Both the position numbers and the translations under genes were made by a program. A DNA stretch of 64,000 nucleotides. Source: Nannobrachium achirus. Its lineage: Eukaryota > Chordata > Actinopteri > Myctophiformes > Myctophidae. The notes beneath the pieces are model-generated. The model did no database searches. It was not told where the DNA came from and saw nothing but the letters and a program-made list of their open reading frames with translations. Location of the stretch: the NCBI GenBank assembly GCA_963921795.1, contig OY997645.1, positions 20,469,810 to 20,533,809 on the forward strand, written 5' to 3'. Within the stretch, counting starts at the first letter, position 1, and each line of letters begins with the position of its first letter. Below, in pieces: positions 45,546-55,930 of this stretch.

Positions 45546-45881
45546 TCATTGTCGGATTACAAGTGAGCCCCCGAAGAGGGAGGGAGGCGAACTATATCCG
45601 GTTCTGGTGTCCTGCATTCTGCTGGCCCAGACGCCCAACTGCTGACAACAGGCACAACTTTGAGGCCTCCCATTCTCTGACAGACCTCCTGGAACATGTG
45701 CAGGACGTCTGTCAGAGACTGGGAGGAGCCCTCTGCAAGAACCTCTGCACCCCCAGAGCAACGTGCATGCTGCTCGTGCAGCATTTTAATTGCTCCACCA
45801 CTACACAGGTCAGCATCCTGCAGAGAGACTCGCTTTCCCTTGGTTCTGTGGTTATACTGAACAATATAGTCTAGAGTAGAC
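45546..45881. other. Unrecognised ORF on both strands
   Basis: The minus strand is open for 118 codons (45557-45913) with a possible acceptor CTCTCTGCAG|GATGCTGACC. The plus strand is open for 103 codons. Neither protein (for example minus LTDVLHMFQEVCQRMGGLKV) is recognised. A palindrome CTCTGACAGAC/GTCTGTCAGAG lies within. It could be an exon of a neighbouring gene or a transposon fragment. Confidence 0.2.
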
Positions 45882-46336
45882 CATACATGGGCAACTGGTA
45901 GCCCGGGGGCCACATGCGGCCCTCACATTCACTTAATGCGGCCCGCAGGTTAATATCAGAATACTGAGTTTATTTTGGCTGTTACAATTCCAAACATGAC
46001 CCGCTTTAATTACTTCAGTCTATGTTAGTAACTAAAATTAAATAAAAATTCAGGATTCCAATTAAAAAATATCTAAAAATAATTCAGGATTCCAATTAAA
46101 AAATATCTAAAAATAATTCAGGATTCCAATTCAAAAATATCTAAAAATAATTCAGGATTCCAATTCAAAAATAGCAAAAATAGCAGATCTACAAGCTCAA
46201 AACGCGTCGCAGTGCGACACGTTTTGAGCTTGTAGATTGGCTATTTTTGCTATTTTTAACTGTATGCATTGTGGCCCTCTGGAGTGAGTGTGAAAATATA
46301 GGGTACCCTCTCCATCATTAAAGTTGCCCACCCCTG
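45882..46336. mobile_element. hAT-type MITE (CAGGGGTGGGCAACTTT family)
   Basis: Left end CATACATGGGCAACTGG, right end AAAGTTGCCCACCCCTG. Contains four tandem 33-bp-like units of AATTCAGGATTCCAATTNAA and hairpin H15. The right flank is GTCTAGAC; the left flank is GAGTAGAC, only partly alike. Confidence 0.75.
46173..46254. repeat. Dispersed hairpin module, copy H15
   Basis: AGCAAAAATAGCAGATCTAC ... GTAGATTGGCTATTTTTGCT with an almost perfect inner stem CTCAAAACGCGTCGCA/TGCGACACGTTTTGAG. The longest stem of the set. Confidence 0.92.
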
Positions 46337-46344
46337 GTCTAGAC

Positions 46345-46758
46345 CAGTGGTTCTCGACCTTTTCAGGCCACGACCCCTAAATGATATTTGAACTGGGGAC
46401 CCCACCACCCTGACAAGCACTACTTGGGAGTTGGAAGAGTTGAGGCATTACATTTTGTTAACACGGATATTGTGAAAATTCACAATTTCTGCCTCTAATA
46501 TTTGACAATTTGGCCAATGTTTATTTAATAATTTGACATTTTAGAGGTATTAAAAAAGTCTTAAAAGTCCTTAAATTGTCACTTTAGAAATGTGCAGATA
46601 CCCTCTATACACTTAAACTATATGTTGGTTTGTTTACTGTTGAGTGAGAAAACATGTTACACATTAAGCTAATCATCTGGGGACCCCCCCCCCCTCCCCC
46701 CAAAAAAAAATCATTTGGGGATCCCCCTGGGTCCTGGCCCACAGGTTGAGAACCACTG
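46345..46758. mobile_element. hAT-type MITE (CAGTGGTTCTCGACC family)
   Basis: 414 bp with exact 8-bp duplications GTCTAGAC at 46337-46344 and 46759-46766. Ends CAGTGGTTCTCGACCTTTTC and GGTTGAGAACCACTG. No hairpin inside. Confidence 0.93.
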
Positions 46759-46779
46759 GTCTAGACAAGTGGTCTAGAC

Positions 46780-46935
46780 CAGTGGTTCCCTAACTTTTCA
46801 GGTCGAGACCCAAAATTAGACGTTTCCCCGGGACCCAAACTAGAGAAAATAAAAGATCTACCAGCACACAGTTGTAGATCGGCTATTTTCACTACTTCTT
46901 TTTTTTTTCTCTTCTTCTTTTTTTAATGGAATTCC
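46780..46935. mobile_element. hAT-type fragment with minimal hairpin H16
   Basis: Starts CAGTGGTTCCCTAACTTTTC immediately after another GTCTAGAC (46772-46779). Contains AAAATAAAAGATCTACCAGC ... GTTGTAGATCGGCTATTTTC (46844-46890). The right end is missing, replaced by a T-rich tract. Confidence 0.7.
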
Positions 46936-46939
46936 TTAG

Positions 46940-47260
46940 ATGTCAAGTCAAGTCAAGTGAAATGTATTTATATAGCACATTTAAAAACAACAGCAGTTGA
47001 CCCAAAGTGCTTTCCAAAGACAATAAACAAAAATAGACCTTAGTCTATTTACAAAGCAATGATACAGGGCTTACAGGCATATAACACAGTAACAAATAAA
47101 ACAAAACCAATACAAAAATAAACATCAACAAAACACCAAACATAACCTCATACTATATTAAAAGCACAAGTAAAAATCACACCTTGTTGTGAACTGAGTG
47201 GTGGTCAAATAAAAAGAGTCAAATAAAAAGAGTCAAATACATGGATTGCAAGGTTGCTCA
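46940..47260. repeat. Common fish interspersed repeat (ATTTATATAGCAC)
   Basis: CAAGTCAAGTGAAATGTATT, TATATAGCACATTT and CCAAAGTGCTTTCC are typical of a widespread teleost repeat. It possibly belongs with 48560-49080. Family not named with confidence. Confidence 0.5.
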
Positions 47261-47810
47261 TGCTCAACAGTGGCGGGAGACAGACGGACGGCCGGACGGA
47301 CGCATTGTGATCTTAAATCCAACTATTTCCAACTATTATTTGTTTATTATTATTTTGACCTGCTTTAAGAAACTCGGCTAATGATGGACGGGGTGGACGC
47401 ATTGTGAGCTTGTAGATTAGAGCTGGGATCGGGCCAATTTTTTCTGTCAGTTCTGAACCCGTGTGGGCCGTGTCCGACAGTTTTTTGTCCGACCCGAATC
47501 GACGTCCGAGCATTAATCATTAAAATGCGTCCGACCCGCGCCGAGGCCCGAACCTTATGTTTCCAACGCTTTTTCCCCTCCTTTCTTTTTCTTTGAGGAA
47601 GCCACTGATTTACACTCACAAGCAAACTTGTTCTAATGTGCAGTGCATGGCATGCAGCGTGCCTGCTTGTTACCCTTAATGTGAATATTAAGCCACAATG
47701 TGGCTTGTGAAAGTATTTAAATAGTAGGCTATGTTAGATTATTAAATAATAACGTGCGCTGCGCTGCAAGTTTCTGCGCGAGGCGTTGTGAGCTTGTAGA
47801 TCAGCCACAT
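47261..47810. repeat. Repeat patch with two half hairpins (H17, H18)
   Basis: GGACGCATTGTGAGCTTGTA at 47393-47412 and GGCGTTGTGAGCTTGTAGAT at 47780-47799 are right halves of the hairpin module, without left halves. GACGGACGGACGG runs occur on both sides. Confidence 0.6.
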
Positions 47811-48040
47811 TTTGTCACGGAACACGCCGTGATGAAGAAGTATAAACCAGGATTTACTTGGGTGATGTGTGTTGAACGGACGGACGGACGGAGCTGCAGT
47901 GCAGAGTGCACACAACAGCGCCGAAAAATAATAAAAATCCAATGCGAGGTAAAGTAGTGGGAACACAAGCAGGGAGCTCCATTCAGCGGCACGCCACTTC
48001 CAATCAGAGTTGTCTCCGGCTGCAACATTAGCGCGAGCAG

Positions 48041-48041
<1 letters not shown>

Positions 48042-48125
<84 letters not shown>

Positions 48126-48284
48126 AGTTGCACGCTGCGTGCATCAGAGACAGTGAAAAAACGTTGTGCGTGCTGTTGCAGCCACCCAGTCGCGGACATT
48201 TGTGTGTGTGTGTGTGTGTGTGTGTGTGACTGTGTGTGTGTGTGTCTGCGCGCGCGCGCCCTCCTTGCTACGTGTGTGTCTACA

Positions 48285-48368
<84 letters not shown>

Positions 48369-48402
48369 GTTGAGTCTGCCTGCTCAATAGCGCCCCTCCT
48401 TT

Positions 48403-48448
<46 letters not shown>
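48042..48448. repeat. Compound microsatellite cluster
   Basis: (CA)n 48042-48122, (TG)n 48200-48290 with CGCGCGCG interruption, (GA)n 48302-48365, (TG)n 48407-48448. Confidence 0.95.
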
Positions 48449-48452
<4 letters not shown>

Positions 48453-48559
48453 TGGTCTGTGTGTGTGGTCAGGAGAGGTATGGCTGGCGACAGACTTACA
48501 CGGCGACAGACATACACGGCCAGTAACATCGTGAAAGCGAATTACAGGAGTGGTGTGAC

Positions 48560-49080
48560 CACCACTCAAAAAGATGGGTCTTCAATTTAGATTTAAAAAC
48601 TTCAATGGTGGAGCTATCCTTATCTGGAGTGGTAGATTGTTCTTCTAGAGATTGGGTGCGGCTACGGAAAAGGCACGATCACCTTTTGTTACAAGGTTTG
48701 TGTAGGGAACTAAGAGGAGTTTCTGGGTGGATGATCTGAGTAACCTGATGCCAGGGGGATAGTTTATGAGGTCGGAGATATAAGATGTGGTAACTTAGCC
48801 CATTGAGGGCTTTAAAAACAAAGAGCAAGGCTTTAAAATTAATTCAAATTTTTACTGGTAACCAGTGCAATCTTATCAGTGCAGATGTAATATGATCCCT
48901 TTTTCTTGTTCCGGTGATGAGTCTGGCTGCGGCATTTTGAACTATTTGTAGACGGGAGATAGTGGACTGTGCAGCCCCAGATATAATGAATTGCAGTAAT
49001 CTAAACGTGAGGTGATGAAAGCGTGGGTTACTGAAATTTGGTCTATGTGAGTTAAAATGGGTTTTAGTTTTGCTATGGTT
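48560..49080. repeat. Common fish interspersed repeat, second part
   Basis: TTTAAAAACAAAGAGCAAGG, GCAATCTTATCAGTGCAGAT, GCTGCGGCATTTTGAAC and GCAGTAATCTAAACGTGAGG are phrases of a common teleost repeat. No coding frame survives. Confidence 0.5.
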
Positions 49081-49189
49081 CTAAGCTGATAAAAACTTCC
49101 CTTTACAACGCTATACTAATTTGTTCAAAAAACACCTACGTTTTTTTATGGAGCCACTTAGATTTGTTTGCAGTGGGCCGAGTAGTAGA

Positions 49190-49680
49190 GGAGCCTATCA
49201 ATTTTTGTAATTTTGGAATGATAATTTTTGGAGACATGTATATCTTCATTCTTGGGGTTCTCACAATGCCAAAAAAACATGTCTTCAATTTTTCTTTTTG
49301 TGTTTAGGATGTGTAATTAGCATAATTAGCCAATTAATTGCCAAAAACAGTAAATGGCAATAACTTTGCTTCTGGGTAACTTATAAAGGTGATCTAAGAG
49401 TCGAAGTCCATGTTTGTGAGGTCCAGAAACTCATCTGTTACCATTGTGAAGTCATACAACCTTTCCTAATTAGCATAATTAGCATAAATTACGCAAAAAC
49501 GAGGTGAAAATAAGCAAATTGCTGCATTTCTTTGTTTTAGTCAACTTTGAAAGCTTCTCACAGACTCTAAGATGTATGTTTACAAGTCCAGGAATTATTA
49601 TTATCCTATACATGAATCATGCAACCTTTTGTCTGTGTAATAATTATGTAATAATCACACCGAAACCAGAAATAGCTATA
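49190..49680 (+). repeat. Long terminal inverted repeat, left
   Basis: Contains AGACATGTATATCTTCATTC, the AATTAGC-type AT-rich motifs and TCCAGAAACTCATCTGTTAC, mirrored in 52200-52700. Subterminal TTTACA.GTCCAG motifs occur twice. Confidence 0.8.
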
Positions 49681-49784
49681 TTTCTTTATATATCCCTCAT
49701 ATAAAATAAAGAACAATATGAGAAATGGTCACAGAATTATCAGATCGTTTATACTAATATGTACAGAAAGTTCTGTAAACACAT

Positions 49785-52073
49785 TTAAATAGAAGGGTCT
49801 CTATCTTCGTAGTCGTCATCGTCAATCCCCAACAGTTGCGCCTTGCTTACATTACAACACACCTCTTCATCTGCCCCACACATGCACATCTCAGAGCAGT
49901 TCAAATTTTGAGATCGACAAGAACAATGTGACATGCACTGGGATTTCTTGCAGCCACATTTGATCAGTTGAGTAATTGTGGCTGGAGCTGGGGGATCCCG
50001 TGTTGTGACTGGCACCAGATGATCTCCCTCAGCCTCCCATCCGTTTTCAGTTGCTGGTGGCATCTGTGGGTTAGGTACGTGGTCCTGATACCATTGCCTG
50101 GTAATGGGCACGGGCAATGGCTTGATGTAATGCTCCTTGTGTAGGTGGCAGCTTCTCTGCTTCTAATTGTTTCTTTGTGAATAACCTCCACCTGAGTTCA
50201 CCAACATCCACAAGATTTGTACCGGGCTCGTACAGCTGGCAAACAAATGCTTCAATCTTTTTTTCTGTGTCAGAACTGAGCTTTTTTTGAAGTACCTAGA
50301 GTAGCAAATGCAGATACCACCTCCACAGGACACCGGTTTAGGGCTTGCCAACAGGTTAACTTTCCCTTTCCAGCAAAATGGCCTGTCTGGTCAGCTCCAG
50401 AGATGGCATGGAACCCTGGTAAGGTTGAAGTCCTTGTTTTACCCAGTGCACTACTGGCTCCAGTGAGATGATACGTTTTTTGTTTCCCACACCAGTGATG
50501 AAATAGGTATCCTTGCACAGCTGATTGTACCGTCGGATTGCAAGAACAAAGACATCAGTGTCCGGGGACTCAATGTAGAGCTGTGTTGCCCTCTTCCGAC
50601 AGCAGGCTGTGCAGGATTATCCTTGTGTCAGCCTCTTCCTGTGAGCTGTGGAGATGTTTTACATCGATATAGTTTGAGTGGACATCTTGCCTTGACGTGA
50701 TTATGAAAACGTTGGGTTTCCCCTGGAAGTGTAGGAGGGCTTTCTTAGCAAGATAGACAGTCAGCTCATCTGGTGTGGATACCTGACAAGAACTGTTTTT
50801 CAGACACCTTCCCCATCGGTGTGTTGTCTTCCACATGATAAGTGGTAGGGGGCTTGCCACCCTGGCGTCGCTTACGCGTGGCCTACTTCAGTGAAGATGC
50901 AATATCATAGCGGTCAAACTACATGGGTCTCACTATGTTCTTTGGTCTTCCTGTCCAGTATGGCTATGAAGTGGTCAGCCCACTGGGAACATATCTTGAT
51001 CCATGATGGCTTTCCCATTGCCTGTACCAATGCCATTCCATCTATGACAGTTACACTCTTAGATGGCAGGGGACAACTGTCAGTGGCAGCACTCTGTGGT
51101 TGCTGATCAACACCAACGTCACCAGTCCTCTTCTCATTCTGCAGCTCCTCGAGAATGGTCATGAGCTTGCTCTTGTCTGTGCAGGGCCGAAGCTCACCAG
51201 TCACTGTGAAGAGAGCACGTGGTTTGGCAGTGAACTCGTGCTGGCCAATGGCTTCTTTGAGGTTGATTTCTGACCGTGATCGAGCAACAATCAGCATTCG
51301 AGCAAACAATGACCTGTCATCCTTCAATTCCACCATCTGGTCAGCAAGCTTGTGTTTCACAACTTTTCCTGCACTCTTCCACATCTTCAGTTGAACCTTT
51401 TTCATTCTGGCCCAGACACTGACTTCATTTTTGTTATTGCGTGCTTTCACAAAAGCAACATAGTTCTGCTGGCCAATTTCGTCTTGGCTGCATACATCTT
51501 TCTCCACGTGGGGTGGCATCACAACTTTTGTGATGATATTGGGTAGGTCTTTGCCATCATATGTTAGAGGATTCAAAGATGACTTGATCACATGCTTCAA
51601 TCGAAGTACATTCTTTTCCTGCCTTGTCCAGACAGCAATGTACAAGTCATGGTGCTCCTTTTGTGTAGCTGTTTGTGTGCCAGCCATCTGGCATGCTTCT
51701 TCAGCAAGTCTCTCAGCTCTGGTGCTGTCAAGAAGAACCTTTCCCTAGCACTAGCATTCTGAGTAATGCCCATAAGGCCTCCAGTGACCTTCATGATGCG
51801 AGTGATGTGCTCAAGGGCATGATCCACCCCAATGGCGCAGAATGGTATCTGATTTTTATTGACAGTGAACTGCCCATCCATAAATTCTTGGTATATCTCT
51901 GGATCTGTGGTCTGCAGAGCCTTCATTTCTGCTAGGTAAACTGGAACCAACCGGGCATACTTCTGCTTGTCATGAGCAAAGAAGTATTTGCATAGCTCAT
52001 CCAGGGAAGAAAGATGAAGTTCCCAGAGGCCATCACGGGTAGCACGCATGAAAGTGTATATCAGTAACACCAT
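49785..52073 (-). pseudogene. Broken EEADTR/XPG-like transposon protein
   Basis: Read on the minus strand in order: LHLSSLDELCKYFFAHDKQK...ARLVPVYLAEM and QIPFCAIGVDHALEHITRIM (52073-51597); LTYDGKDLPNIITKVV, ARNNKNEVSVWARMKKVQLK and SVTVIDGMALVQAMGKP (51687-50914); FIITSRQDVHSNYIDVKHLH, SSQEEADTRIILHSLL (50860-50570); ESPDTDVF then TYFITGVGNKKRIISLEPV (about 50570-50460); GFHAISGADQTGHFAGKGKL (50518-50270); and a Cys-rich end CGCKKSQCMSHCSCRSQNLN...CSEMCMCG (50117-49785). At least three frame changes separate these parts. The N-terminal part usual for the family is absent. EEADTR and the D-T-D after it resemble XPG-type acidic motifs. Confidence 0.65.
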
Positions 52074-52199
52074 TTCAATAACTATGATTAGCTTTATCAG
52101 CTGTGATCCCTCACAGCTGAAGCACAGTTGCTTGACTCATTATGACAAGAATTAATCTATGGATATACTAACAGAAAAAGAAACAGGTAATTTCCTACT

Positions 52200-52700
52200 T
52201 TCAGACTAATTAATAAATCATGTATGCAGATTGTACTAATGACAAAAGGTTGCATGATTTACTTACATCAGGATAGGAATTTCTGGACATGTAAACATTC
52301 TCAATTAGTCAATAAGAGTCTCAGATTATCTCTCCAGAGTCAGCTAAATGTGAAAAATGAAGCGATTTCATGATTTTCAACTCGTTTTTGTATAATTTAA
52401 GCTAATTATGCTAATTATGAAAGGTTGTATGACTTCACAATGGTAACATATGAATTTCTGGACCTCACAAACATGGACTTAGACTCTTAGATCACCTTTA
52501 TAAGTTACCTAGAAGCAAAGTTATTGCCATTTCCTGTTTTTGGCAATTAATTGGCTATTTATGCTAATTACACATGCTAAACCCAAAAAGAAAAATTGAA
52601 GACATGTTTTTTTGGCATTGCGAGAACCCCCAGAATGAAGATATACATGTCTCCAACAATTATCATTCCAAAATTACAACCAGAAGAATCACTTGATTGG
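52200..52700 (-). repeat. Long terminal inverted repeat, right
   Basis: Mirror of 49190-49680. It retains an AGTGATTCTTCTGG stretch (complement of 52684-52697) that the left copy lacks. Confidence 0.8.
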
Positions 52701-52704
52701 CTCC

Positions 52705-52905
52705 CCCACTAGAGGGCTTGGGAGAGCCTAACCCAGATGGCCTATTTTGCTAAACTACGGGAGAGACTACAAGAAACGCACAAACTGACTCGGGAAGCGC
52801 TCACCAAGGCTGGGGTCTGCAAGAAACTGACCTACTGTATGATTCCCGTTGCACAGGAGAGGCCTTTGCTTCATGGCGCTTGGGTGTGGGTGTTCATTGT
52901 GCTGC
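52705..52905 (+). mobile_element. Ty3/gypsy LTR retrotransposon fossil, pol 3' fragment
   Basis: About 200 bp whose plus-strand translation resembles the end of a Ty3/gypsy integrase (AKLRERLQETHKLTREALTK region). An old, broken piece. No LTRs seen nearby. Confidence 0.5.
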
Positions 52906-53458
52906 TAAGTTGTTTTATGTCATGTCATTCATTTTATGTGTGAGGATGTATGTTCCAAGAGCTGAGCTCGTCAACCCACCAGTCATTGATATCATGATAC
53001 ACAGTTCACAGTGTAAGTCACAGTGTACAGGTAGCCTACCTTTCGTCCAGACTGAATTGAATTAATAGAATTAACATGTGTTATTGTTGTATACCACCAG
53101 TTATTCTTCATACTTCAGTTCCTGCACAAGCATTTAACCTTCTGGTGCAGGTGGCTTGGTATTCACAGCCAGTCAGCCTATGAGAATATGACCGTAACTA
53201 TGTATCTGGTAGTTTTAGGACTGAATGTGTGCTTTGTTTGTTATGATTGTTTGTTTGTTTGTCTGTTTTCTTGTTTATTGATTTAACTAAGCATATTTTG
53301 ACCATAAAATAAGAATAATTTAGCCTACATGATCAATTTTGGTCTTCACTTGACATACTGTAATATGCAGAAGAGCCAAAAGAAGCAGCCATAGCTGCTA
53401 ATGTGCCAGTAGCATGGTTGTATTCTCATATATTGATACAGGACACTGTATGATCAAT
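52906..53458. other. Intergenic, nothing recognised
   Basis: No element ends or exons. Confidence 0.35.
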
Positions 53459-53560
<102 letters not shown>

Positions 53561-53660
53561 CGGCAGTTCTGGACAACTGAATATCCAAACTACTCAACGA
53601 ATCGAATTGCTACGTGCAAAGAGTTTGAAGTTGGTTGGTCCCATGTATGCTCATGACCAT

Positions 53661-53765
53661 TATGGGCTTGTCCCTCTTATGCCCATATATGGAGATCGCT
53701 GATGTCATCAGTATATGCCCATATATGGGCATGCCCCCTTTTGTGCCCGTACTGTATATGGAGCT
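53661..53765. repeat. CCATATATGG-bearing repeat
   Basis: Two perfect CCATATATGG boxes (53683, 53719) in ATGCCCATATATGGAGATCG and ATGCCCATATATGGGCAT contexts, with a GATGTCATCA spacer as at 35380. Confidence 0.85.
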
Positions 53766-54052
53766 GACTGATTTGTTTGCACCTGATGCCATGAGGACAC
53801 TTTGATGTTAGACAACAGACTACATTTGATTATAGAGCACCAACGTCTGATGTAGTTCACACATCTTACCTGGGTCGTGGCGGTTTAACTCATATGGATT
53901 TTGACTGACTATTATAAATGATCTAGCACACAACACATCACATCACAGTGCCTTCTCACTAATTTAGCATTTCACTTTTTTTCTCAGTTCCAAACATAAC
54001 GTTGAAAACAAAATAAAAATAAAACACGTGAATATACCTAATGAATATACCC

Positions 54053-54210
54053 TGCCACTCCGACATGTCTCCTTTCCGACATGTCTCCATTCCGACACTA
54101 ACCCTATACCCTAACCCTAAACTTAACCTCTATGGAAGTGTTGCCACTCCGACAATAAGAAGTCAATTTCGGAGTGGCGACATGTCGGAATGGAGAGCGA
54201 CACCCCTAAT
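54053..54210. mobile_element. Short hairpin element with telomere-like core
   Basis: Arms CCACTCCGACATGTCTCC and CGGAGTGGCGACATGTCGGA around ACCCTATACCCTAACCCTAA. Same design as 34091-34246, with different arm sequence. Confidence 0.6.
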
Positions 54211-54599
54211 GTAGGACTTACATCATGTATGCATTATCACCTACATACTACTGAACTCTGGTCTGACATGCTAGGGGCTTACATCTTGCATGTGTTGTGT
54301 GAAAGGTGCCTTTGCATAAGTACATACTGCACCCAGTCTAGTGATGTAGTGTCTTGGTGAGAAGGAGTAGCACATTCTCAGTTCAGAGAGTTCAAACAAA
54401 TTACCATCACTGCATGAATGGGTTCACTTTTGTCTCTCTTCGACTTCGAAGGGTAACAGAGAACCTTTCATTACATGAGACTTTCCAGAACCTGTGAACT
54501 TTTGTAATGTGTTTTTTTTTAAACTTATGTTTCCATTATAAGCAGAACCACCCCTGAAGAGAGAGGTATGTCATGAAAAAATAAATGAATGAAAAAAAT

Positions 54600-55930
54600 C
54601 ATAAAAACTAGACCTACAAGTTCTACAAGTTCACAACATGTCACATCGCAATGCGTTGTGAGCAATGGTTGCGACCGTCAGATCGCAGTTACTATCAAAA
54701 CCTCCACTGGCTGTCAGTCAGTCTGTCAGTCAGTCACGTCACGTCACACTTTTCCCCTACTCATATCTCCGCCACTGTTGCCCATATCCATGCCACCGTT
54801 GCCCATATTCATTTCTCCACAACCTCCACCCTTCCAGGGCCCCCCGCCAAAAGGCTAAACATTGCGCACACACTCGTTGGCTGCCAAACCAGGACCTCCA
54901 CCCCTCATTTCTCACATGGCCCTCTTCTAGCGCCACCATGAGGCCGATTCTAGCAAAACACATTTTTGGACACTGTTTCTACAGATTGTACCCTAAAATC
55001 ATACAAAGCGGTACACAGTATGTCTAGAGTCATATCATCAACGTGGTTCTGTCCCATTTAGCACCACCATCAGGCCAATTTTTTCAAACACATTTTTGGA
55101 CACTGCTCCTACAGATTTTGCCCTAAAATCACGCGAAGCGGTACACAGTATCTCTTACAGGCCTATTTGTGTATACATGTGACCTGACGGTCCCTTAGCT
55201 CCCGATTAGGGAGTCTTTACTGGTTGCGACCATCAGGTCGCAGTTACTATCAAAACCTCCACCGCCTGTCTGTCCGTCAGTCAGTCAGTCAGTCTGTCTG
55301 TCTGTCACGTCACGTCACGTCACGTCACGTCACGTCACGTCACGTCACGTCACGTCACGTCACGTCATGTCATGTCACGTCACACTTTTGCCCTACTGCC
55401 ATCGTTGCCCCTATCCATGTGAAATTTTCCACACACACTCCTTGTCTGCCAATCCACAACCTCCACCTTTCCAGGGCCCCCCGCCAAAAAGCTAAAAAAC
55501 TACCAAATGACGCCCCCAAATTGCCTGCTCACCGTGTTGCTCTGCCACAGACAAAGAGATGTCTACACACATCTCATCAACATGGATCTCCTCTTTTCTC
55601 ACATGCCCCTCTTCTAGCGCCACCATGAGGCTGGTTCATGCAAAACACATTTACGGACACAGCTCCTACAATTTGTGCCCTAAAATCACGCAAATCGGTA
55701 CACGGTATGTCTACACTCATCTCTTCAACATGGATCTGTCCCATATAGCGCCACCTTCAGGCCGATTTTTTAAAACACATTTTTGAACACTGCTCCTACA
55801 GTTTTTGCCCTAAAATCACACAAATTGCTACACAGTATGTCTACACTCATCTCATCAACATGGATCTGTCCCATATAGCGCCACCATCAGGCCGATTTTT
55901 TTTAACGTATTTTTTGACCTAAAATCACGC
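54600..55930. repeat. Tandem copies of the GACCGTCAGGTCGC repeat family
   Basis: At least two head-to-tail copies start TTGCGACC.TCAG.TCGCAG at 54667 and 55223. Inside, a unit of about 160 bp with GCGCCACCATCAGGCCGATT and ACACATTTTTGGACACTGCT recurs at about 54935, 55062, 55615, 55748 and 55877. A right half of the hairpin module (ATCGCAATGCGTTGTGAGC, H19) precedes the first copy at 54643. Confidence 0.75.
55304..55384. repeat. (GTCAC)n pentanucleotide array
   Basis: About 16 units of GTCAC, with two GTCAT variants near the end. A shorter run is at 54735-54747. Confidence 0.95.

Larger units (their letters stand above)
49190..52700 (-). mobile_element. Decayed DNA transposon with long inverted repeats (Academ-like)
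   Basis: Long inverted repeats at about 49190-49680 and 52200-52700 (outer parts match well: TGTAATTTTGGAATGATAAT, GTTATTGCCA/TGGCAATAAC, GAAGTCATACAACCTTTC, AATTAGCATAATTAGC) enclose a minus-strand coding region (49785-52073). The encoded protein belongs to a multi-copy metazoan family with an EEADTR motif and XPG/PIN-nuclease look. Academ transposons are known to carry an XPG nuclease, so Academ is my best guess. The GAGCC-TCAA ends are nearly aligned. No target duplication was resolved. Confidence 0.55.

Noticed and set aside
47742-48199. Long ORFs of poly-Val/Cys and poly-Thr/His type across (CA)n and (TG)n tracts
   Set aside because: They are translation products of microsatellites. The same applies to ORFs at 1835-2131, 18345-18696, 19659-19958, 48153-48590 and 53414-53702.
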